A DNA stretch of 64,000 nt. It comes from Bacillota bacterium (lineage in GTDB: Bacteria; Bacillota; Clostridia; Lachnospirales; Lachnospiraceae). The stretch is taken from the NCBI GenBank assembly GCA_023418475.1, contig JAEZZO010000064.1, positions 1-64,000 on the forward strand, in the 5' to 3' direction. The notes below the pieces were generated by a model. It was not told the DNA's origin, searched no databases, and saw only the letters and a list, made by a program, of their open reading frames with translations. This document shows positions 7,305 to 16,360 of the stretch, piece after piece. Every line of letters begins with the position of its first letter. The stretch's first letter is position 1. Position numbers and translations under genes: made by a program.

Positions 7305-7886
7305 ATGAGTGATGTTATTACTAAAACTAATATCACTAAGTCAGATAATATTAATCAGGGTGATATTATAAAAAATGTAGAATATATAGAATATATTAAA
7401 GAGGAAGGTAGTATAATTGAAGCTTCAAGCATTGTTTTTCCTTATGTAATAGTGCTTACTCAATCTTGTGATTTAGTTCAAGACGCTAATGCAAGGAGAA
7501 TGAATAGGGAAAATAAAAATGAAAATGTTAATCAAGATAAATATTTGATTTCGACAATGGTTGCTCCATTATATAATTTTGAAGATTTTAGAAAGGGAGA
7601 ACATTTAATTCAATTAGATTTAAGAATGCAGGTAATGCCAAGCGCTAAATGTAGGAATATTAGTTCTAATGAAGATAAAAGATATCACTTTATTAAATTT
7701 GGTTCAGACACCAAATTGGCGGATTGTGTGATAGATTTTAAACATTATTTTACATGTAATGTTTCATATTTGAATTTGTTAAAGGAAAGCAATTATGAAT
7801 GTTCCATTGACCCATTATATAGGGAATTAATTGTCCAAAGGTTTTCTAATTTCTTATCAAGAATAGGATTACCAGATCCCGAATAA
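7305..7886 (+). CDS. Third cassette gene, conserved protein of unknown function
   Basis: 193 residues from ATG 7305, AAGGAG 11 bases upstream. Recognisable conserved features are NQGDII near residue 20, IVLTQSCDL around residues 48-56 and a C-terminal signature of ...YRELIVQRFSNFLSRIGLP. Such proteins occur beside TIGR04255-type genes in scattered genomes. Predicted soluble and beta-rich; Cys and Asp in the LTQSCDL motif could bind metal or act in catalysis, but this is not established. Confidence 0.6.
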   Translation: MSDVITKTNITKSDNINQGDIIKNVEYIEYIKEEGSIIEASSIVFPYVIVLTQSCDLVQDANARRMNRENKNENVNQDKYLISTMVAPLYNFEDFRKGEHLIQLDLRMQVMPSAKCRNISSNEDKRYHFIKFGSDTKLADCVIDFKHYFTCNVSYLNLLKESNYECSIDPLYRELIVQRFSNFLSRIGLPDPE

Positions 7887-7940
7887 TGAGTTATAAACAA
7901 ATATTATACTATACATATCCTTATACGAAATCTAAAAACA

Positions 7941-7978
7941 AGTGTCACGTATCATTAATGGTAAGTGACGCTTTTTTT
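7941..7978 (+). terminator. Intrinsic terminator closing accessory cassette
   Basis: AGTGTCAC pairs with GTGACGCT (one G-U) and is followed by seven T. With the promoter at 6171 it makes the cassette a complete transcription unit. Bases 7979-8160 hold no convincing gene. Confidence 0.7.
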
Positions 7979-8173
7979 ATATAAACAACCATTTTTCTGT
8001 TTCTGACCATAATTCATAAAGTATTTAATTGCATTTAGTAACAAAGCATACAATGTGTAGACGATTAGAGTTTTTCAATTCAAAACATATAAAAAACTTT
8101 TATGACTCTAGCAAAAACAAAACATTATTAAAATTAAAAATATAAATTACCTGCATATTATATAGGAGGATAC

Positions 8174-8197
8174 ATGTCTACTAATATTTCATTATGA
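8174..8197 (+). other. Seven-codon leader ORF coupled to HNH gene
   Basis: ATG 8174 follows AGGAGGA closely and reads seven codons to a TGA that overlaps the HNH ATG (ATGA). Since no other SD serves ATG 8194, the leader may feed ribosomes to it by translational coupling. Confidence 0.35.
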
Positions 8198-8538
8198 CAA
8201 AAGAGCAAACAAATAAATGGGTCAATAAACTCATAGAAGAAAATCACCTGGAAGACTTCTATAATTCCAGTGCCTGGCGGCACCTTCGTAAAGAAGTCCT
8301 TGCCGAACATAAAGGCGAATGCCAGAGATGCAAAGAGCGTGGCTTCTATACCAAGGCCAATACTGTTCATCATGTGCAATACGTTCGCCGGCATCCGCGT
8401 TATGCACTGAGCAGGACGTATACATTCCAGGGAAAAGAATATCAGAACCTTATTCCCTTATGCCATAACTGTCATGAGGAGGTTCATGGATATAGACAAG
8501 CAGCAAAGAAGGAACCATTAACAGAAGAAAGGTGGTAA
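8194..8538 (+). CDS. Phage HNH endonuclease
   Basis: 114 residues with a complete HNH motif: CQRCKERG (first zinc pair), HHVQYVR (catalytic His pair), NLIPLCHNCHEEVHG (second zinc pair and final His). Small HNH nucleases next to terminase genes in HK97-type phages assist packaging by cutting concatemeric DNA together with the terminase. Its position directly upstream of the terminase genes agrees. Translation probably depends on the seven-codon leader that overlaps its start. Confidence 0.9.
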   Translation: MTKEQTNKWVNKLIEENHLEDFYNSSAWRHLRKEVLAEHKGECQRCKERGFYTKANTVHHVQYVRRHPRYALSRTYTFQGKEYQNLIPLCHNCHEEVHGYRQAAKKEPLTEERW

Positions 8539-8542
8539 TCAC

Positions 8543-8755
8543 TTGGCAATCAAAAAATTTTACAGATGCGATCCGGAAAAGCATACCGGATGCAGCAAGG
8601 AGTCATGCAAATATAATCCGGATGCTAAATACCATGACTGTGAACTGACAATTCATAAAGAACTCTCAATTGACAGAATACCAATCGAAATAAATACCCC
8701 CGGTCAAAATAAAACGCATATTAATTCTAACCCCTGTAACTCGGCTATGGGGTAG
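8543..8755 (+). CDS. Small Cys-rich phage protein
   Basis: 70 residues from a TTG start with AAAGGTGG upstream. Cysteines at C9, C17, C22 and C33 (FYRCDPEKHTGCSKESC) could bind a metal. Common small protein between HNH and terminase genes in Firmicute prophages; function unknown. Confidence 0.55.
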   Translation: MAIKKFYRCDPEKHTGCSKESCKYNPDAKYHDCELTIHKELSIDRIPIEINTPGQNKTHINSNPCNSAMG

Positions 8756-8798
8756 CAAAGAGAAAAATTTTGAATTTCCGTATAAGGGGGGTGGTGGT

Positions 8799-9122
8799 AT
8801 GGCTAAGAAAAAGACATCAAGGAAAGAGATCAAAGCGGATCTGTTGGAGCAGCTGGAGCGCAACGGAATGATCGGCAAATATTATATTGATCTGGTAGAT
8901 GATTACATGGAAATGTATGACATTGAAAATAAGCTGCTGGAAGATATTAAACTCCGCGGTGTATCTGTGGAATACAATAACGGTGGTGGACAACAAGGGC
9001 AGAAAAGGAATGACAGTGTGGATATGTTACTCAAAACGAATAAGCAGATGATTAGTATCTTAGATGCTCTCGGCATTAAACCATCCATGGACGGTGATCC
9101 TATTGGCGACATGGAAATGTAG
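8799..9122 (+). CDS. terS: Phage terminase small subunit (P27 family)
   Basis: 107 residues. Begins with a basic segment (MAKKKTSRKEIKADLL), followed by helices with the typical LVDDYMEMYDIENKLLEDI and a central V-x-YNNGGG turn, and DMLLKTNKQMISILDALGI. P27-family small subunits recognise phage DNA and regulate the large subunit. GGGGGTGGTGG SD. The end overlaps the most plausible start of the large subunit by 20 bases. Confidence 0.85.
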   Translation: MAKKKTSRKEIKADLLEQLERNGMIGKYYIDLVDDYMEMYDIENKLLEDIKLRGVSVEYNNGGGQQGQKRNDSVDMLLKTNKQMISILDALGIKPSMDGDPIGDMEM

Positions 9123-10779
9123 GCAGCGTGACTATCATCCATACATCAATCAGTATATTGATGACTGCCGCTCCGGTAAGAATATCGTTGATGATGATAT
9201 AGTGCTTGCATGTGATCTGGTTGAAGTAAAGCTGAACGATCCGGATGTATTAATTGACACTGCGAAAATAGATAAAGCCGTCGAACTCATGGAACGGTAT
9301 TTTGAAATAAAGCTTTTTGACTGGGAGCTGTTTGTGATTGCCTGTATCCACTGCTTTTATCAATCCAGTGATACAGTGGTATTCGATACAATATTTATTA
9401 TGATGGGCAGAGGAGGCGGTAAGAACGGATTTATCAGTCCGGTAGCCTGGTATCTGAGTACGCATTATCATGGCATCAAAGGTTATAACATTGATATTGT
9501 TGCGAATGCAGAGGATCAGGCGAAAACCTCATTTCTTGATATTTATGATGTCCTAAAAAGTAAGTGGTCAAAACTCAAGAGATTTTTCTATAAGTCCAAG
9601 GAATGTATAACCAACTTAATTACGAATTCCTATATTAAGTTTAATACATCGAATGCAAAGACAAAGGACAGCAAGAGAACCGGGTGCCTGATCTTTGATG
9701 AGGTGCACCAATATGAGAATTATGATCAGATCAAGGTATTTACTTCAGGCTTTGGAAAGCGTAAGCATTCCAGGGCCTTTTATATTACTACGAACGGAAA
9801 TGTCCGCGAGGGCGTTCTGGATGATATGCTTTCCATTGCCGGGGATGTATTAAAAGGAGTTATTAAGGATTTGGGATGGCTGCCTTTGCTGTATCATATC
9901 AGCAGCGAGGAGGAAGCACTGAATCCGGATATGTGGCATAAGGCGAATCCTTCCCTTAAATATCTGCCGGTATTGCAGAAAGAAATGAATAATGAATTTA
10001 CCCTCATGAAGTATCAGCCCACGTTGGAGGAAGAATTCTATACCAAGCGTATGAACTGGCCGAAACAAAACAGGGAGCTGGTAGTCACAGAGTGGAAGAA
10101 TATCATTGCAACAAAAAAGCCGGTTCCGGAATTAAAAGGTCTGATGGCTACAGTTGGTATTGACTATGTTAAGGTGACGGACTTTGCTTCGGTAAATCTA
10201 CATTTCCGTATCGGGAATATTCGTGTTGACCTGTCGCATTCCTGGTTGTGCCTGAAATCCAATGATATTCCAAAATTAAAAATACCCTGGAGGCAATGGG
10301 CAGATGTTGGATATCTGACTCTGGTGGATGATGTTGAAATTCCTCCGGTCCTGATCGCGGAATACATTGCTGAAATGGCACACAACTATAATATTCAAAA
10401 GCTGGCACTGGATAATTACCGGTATGCATTATTATCCGATGCACTTAAGAAGGTTGGGTTTGATGCGAAGGAACGTAAGAATGTATACCTGATACGTCCT
10501 TCGGATATTATGAAGATTGTTCCGGTGATAGACAGCTGTTTTGCCAACCAGTATTTTGTATGGGACGATCAGCCGGTCCTGCGGTGGGCGACCAATAATA
10601 CAAAGCTGATCCGATCCGGTGTGAAGACCAAGGAAGAAACCGGAAATCATGTATATGGGAAGATAGAGCCAAAGAGCAGAAAGACAGATCCTTTCATGGC
10701 GCTGGTGCATTCGATGTGTATAGAGGAAGCTTTGGATGAAAATATGGTTATGGATGATCTTCCGGTAATAACAGACTAG
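9103..10779 (+). CDS. terL: Phage terminase large subunit
   Basis: About 558 residues from a TTG at 9103, which overlaps terS by 20 bases and has a weak GGTGAT SD; the ATG at 9064 lacks an SD. Walker A is at ~100-108 (MGRGGGKNG), Walker B at ~195-203 (LIFDEVHQ), followed by the ITTNG coupling segment. The C-terminal nuclease has acidic residues in ATVGIDYVK (~350) and SRKTDPFMALVHS (~525). It pumps DNA into the prohead and cuts it. Length and order fit HK97/P27-type systems. Confidence 0.93.
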   Translation: MATWKCRQRDYHPYINQYIDDCRSGKNIVDDDIVLACDLVEVKLNDPDVLIDTAKIDKAVELMERYFEIKLFDWELFVIACIHCFYQSSDTVVFDTIFIMMGRGGGKNGFISPVAWYLSTHYHGIKGYNIDIVANAEDQAKTSFLDIYDVLKSKWSKLKRFFYKSKECITNLITNSYIKFNTSNAKTKDSKRTGCLIFDEVHQYENYDQIKVFTSGFGKRKHSRAFYITTNGNVREGVLDDMLSIAGDVLKGVIKDLGWLPLLYHISSEEEALNPDMWHKANPSLKYLPVLQKEMNNEFTLMKYQPTLEEEFYTKRMNWPKQNRELVVTEWKNIIATKKPVPELKGLMATVGIDYVKVTDFASVNLHFRIGNIRVDLSHSWLCLKSNDIPKLKIPWRQWADVGYLTLVDDVEIPPVLIAEYIAEMAHNYNIQKLALDNYRYALLSDALKKVGFDAKERKNVYLIRPSDIMKIVPVIDSCFANQYFVWDDQPVLRWATNNTKLIRSGVKTKEETGNHVYGKIEPKSRKTDPFMALVHSMCIEEALDENMVMDDLPVITD

Positions 10780-10798
10780 AAAGCAGGTGGTGATTAGA

Positions 10799-12001
10799 TT
10801 GAACTTAATAAGTTGGCTGTCCAATAAATTAAATGGGAAACCGGTACCGCTAAGTGGTAATAGTATAGACACAATCATAAATGATTTTATCTCTGAAATT
10901 CATATCAGGGAAATGGCTTTCTGGAGTACGGTAAACCTGATTGCAAATTGTGTGAGCAAATGTGAATTCAAAACCTTTGTTAAAGGCAATGAGGTAAAGG
11001 GAGCTGAGTATTACCTATGGAATATATCTCCGAATGTGAACCAGAATTCAAGTGCTTTCATACACAAATGGATCACAACCTTATACCGCGACAACGAATG
11101 CCTGATCGTCGCGAATAACGGTCAGCTTTTTGTTGCCGACAGCTTTGTGAAAAGTCCATATGCCTTATATGAGGATACCTTCTCCAATGTGACCATCAAG
11201 GATTTTACCTTTGCAAAATCCTTCCGGCAATCAGAGGTTCTTTACTGGGAACTGTCCCAGGTGAATATGCGCACAGTCATAAATGCATTATATAACAGCT
11301 ATGCGAAATTAATCACCTACAGCATACAGGCCTATCAGAAATCAAGAGGAACAAAGGGAATTTTCAATTATGATACCTTACCGGTTGCCGGTACAGATGA
11401 GAGAAAAATATTTGATGCATTAATTAATGAGAAGTTCAAGAAATTTATGGACTCTGGTAACGCAATTCTTCCCATGGGAAAAGGACAATCCTATACGGAT
11501 ATTGGATCAAAGACATATAGCAGTGAAAGCACAAGGGATATTCGGGCATTAATTGATGATATCTCCGATTTTACGGCGAAGGGCTTTGGCGTTCCTCCTG
11601 TGCTTATGCGCGGTGATGTTCAGGGGGTAGCAAGTGCGGTTGATCAGCTGCTTACATTTTGTATCGATCCTTTATGCGATATGCTCCAGGAAGAGATAAA
11701 CCGGAAGCGTGTCGGTCAGAGCGAGTACCTAAAAGGAACAAAATTGCAGATTGACACGAAGGTTATTAAGCATATCGATTTACTTAGCGTTGCAACATCC
11801 ATAGATAAATTAATATCTTCCGGATGCTTTACGATAAATGACATAAGGAAAACGGTTGGTGATGAGCCGATCAATGAGGAATGGGCCAATAAGTTCTTTA
11901 TGACGAAAAATTATGCAACGGTGGAGGAACTATTAAAAACATTGGAAAGGAGTGGAAACGGTGAAAAAGATATGGGAGCTAAAGCAGGCAGCGCAACCTA
12001 A
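10799..12001 (+). CDS. Phage portal protein (HK97-type)
   Basis: 400 residues from TTG 10799, with AGGTGGTG 8 bases upstream. Portal features: an N-terminal helical region with FWSTVNLIANCVSKC, central S-x-YTDIGSK, and the helix FTAKGFGVPPVLMRGDVQGVASAVDQLLTF typical of the HK97/SPP1 portal core; the C-terminal part includes the D-I-R-xTVGDEP motif. Forms the dodecameric DNA channel at one capsid vertex. Its end overlaps the protease gene by about 40 bases. Confidence 0.9.
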   Translation: MNLISWLSNKLNGKPVPLSGNSIDTIINDFISEIHIREMAFWSTVNLIANCVSKCEFKTFVKGNEVKGAEYYLWNISPNVNQNSSAFIHKWITTLYRDNECLIVANNGQLFVADSFVKSPYALYEDTFSNVTIKDFTFAKSFRQSEVLYWELSQVNMRTVINALYNSYAKLITYSIQAYQKSRGTKGIFNYDTLPVAGTDERKIFDALINEKFKKFMDSGNAILPMGKGQSYTDIGSKTYSSESTRDIRALIDDISDFTAKGFGVPPVLMRGDVQGVASAVDQLLTFCIDPLCDMLQEEINRKRVGQSEYLKGTKLQIDTKVIKHIDLLSVATSIDKLISSGCFTINDIRKTVGDEPINEEWANKFFMTKNYATVEELLKTLERSGNGEKDMGAKAGSAT

Positions 12002-12731
12002 TGCAGTGGATATGTTTATTTACGGGGATGTGGAAGGTGACGGATATGACTGGTGGACAGAAGAGACAATTGAAAGTGAGACATCAGCCAATCATTTTAG
12101 AAATGAACTGGCCAAATTTCCGGATGCGCAACAGATCAATATTTACATTAATTCATACGGCGGAAGCGTATTCGAAGGTACCGCAATTTATAACCAGCTG
12201 AAAAGACATCCGGCCCAGAAGGTTGTGTATGTGGATGGGTTTGCATGTTCGGTGGCGGCTACAATTGCAATGGCCGGGGATAAGATCGTTATGCCGCACA
12301 ATGCTATGATGATGATACATAATGCATGGACAATTGCTGCAGGGAATAGCGCAGATCTTCGGAAAGCAGCAGATGATCTCGAAGCGATCAATAAAGGAAA
12401 CCGGCAGGCATATCTTCAAAAGGCTGGTGAGAAAATTACAGAAGAGCAGCTGATCAAGCTTCTGGATGCAGAGACCTGGCTGACCGCAGAGGATTGTATT
12501 AAATACGGACTGGCAGATGAATACGCGGAGCAGGATGCAGATATGGAAAATGCACAGAAGCTTTTGCAGAAAGTTAACAGGACCCTGGAACAGAGAATTA
12601 GTTATAACAAGGCGATAGCGGCTCAGTTAAGGCAGCTGACGGATGATGGAAAGCAGAAAGAGCCGGTGCCTCCGGCAGAGCCAAAACAAATGAATATGAA
12701 ATCATTTTTAGAAGGGTTTAAGACCTTCTAA
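11961..12731 (+). CDS. ClpP-like prohead protease
   Basis: 256 residues from GTG 11961 (AAAGGAG, 8 bases). ClpP/S14 fold: INSYGGSVFEG, catalytic Ser97 in GFACSVAAT, His120 in MMMIHNAW, and the late TAEDCIKYGLADE segment. It cleaves scaffold and capsid N-termini during maturation. The C-terminal ~50 residues (charged, PVPPAEP) may act as a scaffold, since no separate scaffold gene is seen before the capsid gene. Confidence 0.9.
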   Translation: MKKIWELKQAAQPNAVDMFIYGDVEGDGYDWWTEETIESETSANHFRNELAKFPDAQQINIYINSYGGSVFEGTAIYNQLKRHPAQKVVYVDGFACSVAATIAMAGDKIVMPHNAMMMIHNAWTIAAGNSADLRKAADDLEAINKGNRQAYLQKAGEKITEEQLIKLLDAETWLTAEDCIKYGLADEYAEQDADMENAQKLLQKVNRTLEQRISYNKAIAAQLRQLTDDGKQKEPVPPAEPKQMNMKSFLEGFKTF

Positions 12732-12760
12732 TTTTTTTATGAAAGGAAAGGTAATATAGT

Positions 12761-14296
12761 ATGAACAATAACAGAATGAGAATGAACCTTCAGTATTTCG
12801 CAGCTCCTTCCCCTATGCAAAATCTTGACCTGGTACAGGAGAAGAGATCGGAGATCTTGCAACGTATGAATAAGGCTATCACGGATAATGATACGGAAGC
12901 ATATGCGCAGGCCTTTAACGATCTGGCAATGTCAATTCAGGATACTGTATTGCAGGAATATCAGCAGGCAGTTGCCGCCGGTGATTCCAATATCCTTGCC
13001 CAGCGCGGGATCAGGCAGCTCACAAGTGATGAGACAAAGTATTATCAGAAAGTAATTGAGGCCATGAAATCTGTTAATCCCAAGCAGGCCTTAAGTGATC
13101 TTGATGTTGTGATGCCAAAAACCATCATTGAAGATGTATTCAGTGATCTTACGACCAATCATCCTTTACTGGAAGCTATTGATTTTCAGAATGCCGGTGC
13201 TGTAACAGAATGGCTGCTGAATGCCAGCACGGATCAGCTTGCTACCTGGTCGCCTTTGTGCGCCGAAATCGTGAAAGAACTTACTTCGGGGTTCAGAAAG
13301 ATTGATATCCAGCAGAATAAGCTTTCCGCATTTATTCCTATCTGCAAAGCAATGCTGGATTTAGGTCCGGCATGGCTTGACAGATACGTTAGGGCAATAT
13401 TGTCCGAAGCGTTATACTTGGGTCTGGAAGATGGTATTTTAAACGGTAAAGGCCAGACAACAAATTTACACGAGCCGATTGGTATGCGTAAGGATTTAGC
13501 AGGTTCTATCAATCAGACAACAGGGTACCCGGACAAGGAAAAAATTGTACTGACATCGATTGATCCAGTATCCTATGGCTTATTATTATCAAAACTGGCA
13601 GAAACGGAAAACGGTCATACAAGGGTAGTCACCGGAGTTATTATGGTAGTCAATCCGAAAGATTATCTTAGAAAGGTTATGCCGGCAACGACTCCAAGGA
13701 GTACGGACGGTACCTATGCGTACAATGTATTTCCCTTCCCGACAACGGTAATTCAATCCGCCAGGATGCCGGAAGGAGAAGCAATTCTCGGTATTGGCAA
13801 CAGATACCTTATGGCTGCAGGAACCGGTAAGAGCGGTAAGATTGAGTATTCGGATGAATATCATTTCCTGGAGGATGAAAGAATTTACCTGACCAAGTTC
13901 TATGGTCACGGACAGCCGAAGGATAATAAATCCTTCATATTGCTTGATATCTCCGGGCTGCAGCCATATGTACAGAAGGTATTTATAGCGAATGAGACGG
14001 TTAGTGTTTTAGGTACCTATGATGCAAGACTGGCAAGCTTATCCATCGGAAATCTGGCTTTATCACCTTCCTTTAATAAATCAGTCTTTGTATATACGGC
14101 AGCAACAACGAATGCAACCAATACGATTTCAGCGGTTGCAATGGACGGTGAGGCAACCATTGAAATCATAAATGGTGTGACGCCGGTTGATAACGGAGCA
14201 GCTGCCTCCTGGGCGTCCGGAACAAATACGGTAAAGATTAAAGTAACCAGTGGTACAGAAACTGAGACTTATGTAATTACGGTTATAAAGTCCTGA
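12761..14296 (+). CDS. HK97-fold major capsid protein with C-terminal beta-sandwich
   Basis: 511 residues. The N-terminal ~120 residues are helical, presumably the delta domain removed by the protease; the HK97 core runs to ~400, with VMPKTIIEDVFSDL and W-L/RYVRAILSEAL as typical segments. Residues ~425-511 form an added domain (ARLASLSIGNLALSPSF, then ...SWASGTNTVKIKVTSG) matching the cadherin-like beta-sandwich family, probably displayed on the capsid surface and able to bind carbohydrate or cell surface. AAAGGAAAG SD. Confidence 0.9.
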   Translation: MNNNRMRMNLQYFAAPSPMQNLDLVQEKRSEILQRMNKAITDNDTEAYAQAFNDLAMSIQDTVLQEYQQAVAAGDSNILAQRGIRQLTSDETKYYQKVIEAMKSVNPKQALSDLDVVMPKTIIEDVFSDLTTNHPLLEAIDFQNAGAVTEWLLNASTDQLATWSPLCAEIVKELTSGFRKIDIQQNKLSAFIPICKAMLDLGPAWLDRYVRAILSEALYLGLEDGILNGKGQTTNLHEPIGMRKDLAGSINQTTGYPDKEKIVLTSIDPVSYGLLLSKLAETENGHTRVVTGVIMVVNPKDYLRKVMPATTPRSTDGTYAYNVFPFPTTVIQSARMPEGEAILGIGNRYLMAAGTGKSGKIEYSDEYHFLEDERIYLTKFYGHGQPKDNKSFILLDISGLQPYVQKVFIANETVSVLGTYDARLASLSIGNLALSPSFNKSVFVYTAATTNATNTISAVAMDGEATIEIINGVTPVDNGAAASWASGTNTVKIKVTSGTETETYVITVIKS

Positions 14297-14304
14297 TCCT
14301 AATA

Positions 14305-14340
14305 CATAGAATGGAACCCGGATAAAACCGGGTTCTATTA
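14305..14340 (+). terminator. Hairpin after capsid gene
   Basis: AACCCGG / CCGGGTT with outer ATAGAA / TTCTAT arms and no U-tract. A partial terminator or mRNA-stabilising stem here would keep capsid transcripts in excess over the connector genes. Confidence 0.5.
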
Positions 14341-14356
14341 AGAATAGGGTGTTATT

Positions 14357-14653
14357 ATGACGGAGGAATTATTAAATGATGTCAAAGATTATCTGGATAT
14401 CACCTGGGCGGACAGCTCGACCGATATGAAGCTGATCGGCATTATAAAGCGAGGAATAAGTTATCTGGACTCTGTCGCAGGAGTTAAGCAGGATTATTCA
14501 ACAGAAGGGAAAGCGAAGGAATTACTTCTGGATTATTGCAGATATGTCCGATCGAACGCCCTGAATGAGTTTCAGAATAATTATCTGTCGGAGCTGTTGA
14601 CCTTGCAGATCAAGCAGGAGGTTGAGGACTATGCAGGCACAGACCTTCAATGA
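14357..14653 (+). CDS. Head-tail connector (gp6-like)
   Basis: 98 residues: MTEELLNDVKDYLDITWADSS, IIKRGISYLDSVAG, LLLDYCRYVRSNALNEF. All-helical gp6/gp15-like connector that sits under the portal. Position right after the capsid gene is diagnostic. It ends inside the next gene. Confidence 0.8.
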   Translation: MTEELLNDVKDYLDITWADSSTDMKLIGIIKRGISYLDSVAGVKQDYSTEGKAKELLLDYCRYVRSNALNEFQNNYLSELLTLQIKQEVEDYAGTDLQ

Positions 14654-14984
14654 CGGGGTAGTGAATATTTATCTGCTAAAGAATATAGCAAAATCGGGAG
14701 ATTTACCGAAGGACGGTTTGAATTTCAAGATAGGTCCGCTGCATTATCAGGAAAAGACGGTGGGGATGTCGAGATACTGGACTGCCAAACAGGCGAATAC
14801 AAAAGTATCTCAGTTGCTTCGGGTACCACGGTTTCAATCAGTTAATACCGATGATGTTGCTATTCCAAATGATGGATCGCAGTATAAAATTGTGCAGATA
14901 CAGTATCCGGAGAATGTCTATCCTCCGGTGATGGATTTGTCGCTGGAAAGGGTTGATGTGAATTATGACTTTGACCGGTCTTAA
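14631..14984 (+). CDS. Head-tail adaptor / head closure protein
   Basis: 117 residues from ATG 14631, whose SD (GAGGTTGAGG) lies inside the preceding gene; the upstream TTG at 14622 would overlap the SD. Beta-rich, with LLRVPRFQSVNTDDVAI and QYKIVQIQYPE, as in phage head-closure proteins. Overlaps both neighbours, so translation is coupled. Confidence 0.7.
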   Translation: MQAQTFNDGVVNIYLLKNIAKSGDLPKDGLNFKIGPLHYQEKTVGMSRYWTAKQANTKVSQLLRVPRFQSVNTDDVAIPNDGSQYKIVQIQYPENVYPPVMDLSLERVDVNYDFDRS

Positions 14985-15291
14985 GAATATATTACTGGAA
15001 CTTACGCCGTACTCATTTCATTATAAAGCAAATGCAAAACCGGATAGGTATATCGTATGGGCAGAGGACAGCGAAGGCAGCTCAGTTTATATTGATAATC
15101 GGAAGCAGTTGCAGAGTATACAGGGTACGATTGATTACTTTACCCGGACAGACAATGATCCGATGGTGGCAGCATTGCAGAATAAGCTGTCTGTGAATGA
15201 AATACCGTGGAAGCTTAGTTCTGTGCAGTATGAAGAGGAAACAGGATATATCCATTATGAATGGGTGTGGGAGGTGGATGCGCTTGGCTAA
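14965..15291 (+). CDS. Tail completion / minor structural protein
   Basis: 108 residues, overlapping the previous gene by 20 bases. Contains YIVWAEDSEGSSVYIDNRKQ, Q-S-IQGTIDYFTR and the aromatic end YIHYEWVWEVD. By order it corresponds to the tail-terminator or tail-completion position of siphoviruses. The family is inferred from synteny and pattern. Confidence 0.6.
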   Translation: MTLTGLKNILLELTPYSFHYKANAKPDRYIVWAEDSEGSSVYIDNRKQLQSIQGTIDYFTRTDNDPMVAALQNKLSVNEIPWKLSSVQYEEETGYIHYEWVWEVDALG

Positions 15292-15745
15292 ATTCAATGT
15301 ACAAGGATCTTCAGACTTTGAAATGAGACTTTCCAGACTGGCAGATCCGGAGGTCAGTAAAAGAGTGGTAAATGCCGGTGCGCAGCCGGTAGCCGATGAG
15401 ATAAGAAAGGGTTTGGAAACAAATATCAGAGACCTTGAAAGCGTAAGTAAAAATCCGAGTAATGAAACCGCACTGTTCAAAACGGGGCTGTCAAGCGGTA
15501 ACCTTTTGGATGCACTCGGAATTGCACCGTCTGATATAGATTATGATGGCTGCACTAATACAAAGGTGGGTTTTGACGGCTATGATGAAAAAGGAGTTCC
15601 GAACCAGCTTAAGGCCAGAGTGATGGAGAGTGGATCAAGCCGGATCAGGAAGAGACCTTTTATCCGGCCGGCAATTAAACGTTCTCAAAACAGGGCGATA
15701 GAAGCTATGAAGGATCAGTTTAAAAAAGAAACAGAGAATAGTTAG
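15284..15745 (+). CDS. HK97 gp10-like neck/tail protein
   Basis: 153 residues from TTG 15284, with GAGGTG 7 bases upstream; ATG 15278 is too close to the SD. Start (M)AKFNVQGSSDFEMRLSRL, central GAQPVADEIRKGL, and a basic C-terminus with RPFIRPAIKRSQ-type residues are typical of the HK97 gp10 family, which joins head and tail. It overlaps the end of the preceding gene by 8 bases. Confidence 0.8.
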   Translation: MAKFNVQGSSDFEMRLSRLADPEVSKRVVNAGAQPVADEIRKGLETNIRDLESVSKNPSNETALFKTGLSSGNLLDALGIAPSDIDYDGCTNTKVGFDGYDEKGVPNQLKARVMESGSSRIRKRPFIRPAIKRSQNRAIEAMKDQFKKETENS

Positions 15746-15763
15746 GAAACGGAGGAATAAGGA

Positions 15764-16354
15764 ATGGCTAATGTAGGCATAAAAAGCTTCCTATACGGTG
15801 AGCTTACGGAAACGAATGGAGTTGCTAGCTATGCTGTCGCAAAGAAATTGGCTGGTGCGATAGAAGCGAAAGTTGCGATTGAATTAAACAGTGCTACGTT
15901 ATATCGTGATAATGCCCTTGGGTATGAAGATACCTCATTTAAGAAAGGAACAATAACACTGGGAATTGATGATGACGATGAAACAATCTTTGCAGGGTTA
16001 TTGGGAAAAACGGTAAATACGGACAACTTTACACCATCCGGAGCGACGAAGACAGTTACCGTTAAGAGGATTACATCATCGAATAAAGATGTATGTGTTC
16101 CGGTTGGTTTTGGATATGTTACAGGAAAGCAGATTGATAATGTTCGAAAATATAAGGTGAAATTTTTAAAGAAGGTAATCTTTAAGCAATTTGAGACGGA
16201 TAGTAAAACCATTGGAGAATCGCTTGAATTCACCACCCCGTCCGTTGAAGGATCAATCTGCACTCTGCAGGATGGTTCCTGGAAGGATGAAGCTACTTTT
16301 GATACTGAAGCTTTGGCAATTGAATATCTAAAATCGTTGTTTAAAGCATCATAA
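15764..16354 (+). CDS. Major tail protein
   Basis: 196 residues; starts MANVGIKSFLYGELTE. Single beta-sandwich tail-tube protein of the phi13/TP901 type, with LGIDDDDETIFAGLLG and GFGYVTGKQIDN. Forms the tail tube by hexamer stacking. GGAGGAATAAGGA SD fits high expression. A hairpin follows directly. Confidence 0.85.
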   Translation: MANVGIKSFLYGELTETNGVASYAVAKKLAGAIEAKVAIELNSATLYRDNALGYEDTSFKKGTITLGIDDDDETIFAGLLGKTVNTDNFTPSGATKTVTVKRITSSNKDVCVPVGFGYVTGKQIDNVRKYKVKFLKKVIFKQFETDSKTIGESLEFTTPSVEGSICTLQDGSWKDEATFDTEALAIEYLKSLFKAS

Positions 16355-16360
16355 ATTATT

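Noticed and set aside
10432..10878. 148-codon minus-strand frame over the terminase/portal junction
   Set aside because: Lies opposite two certain genes and carries no motif or SD.
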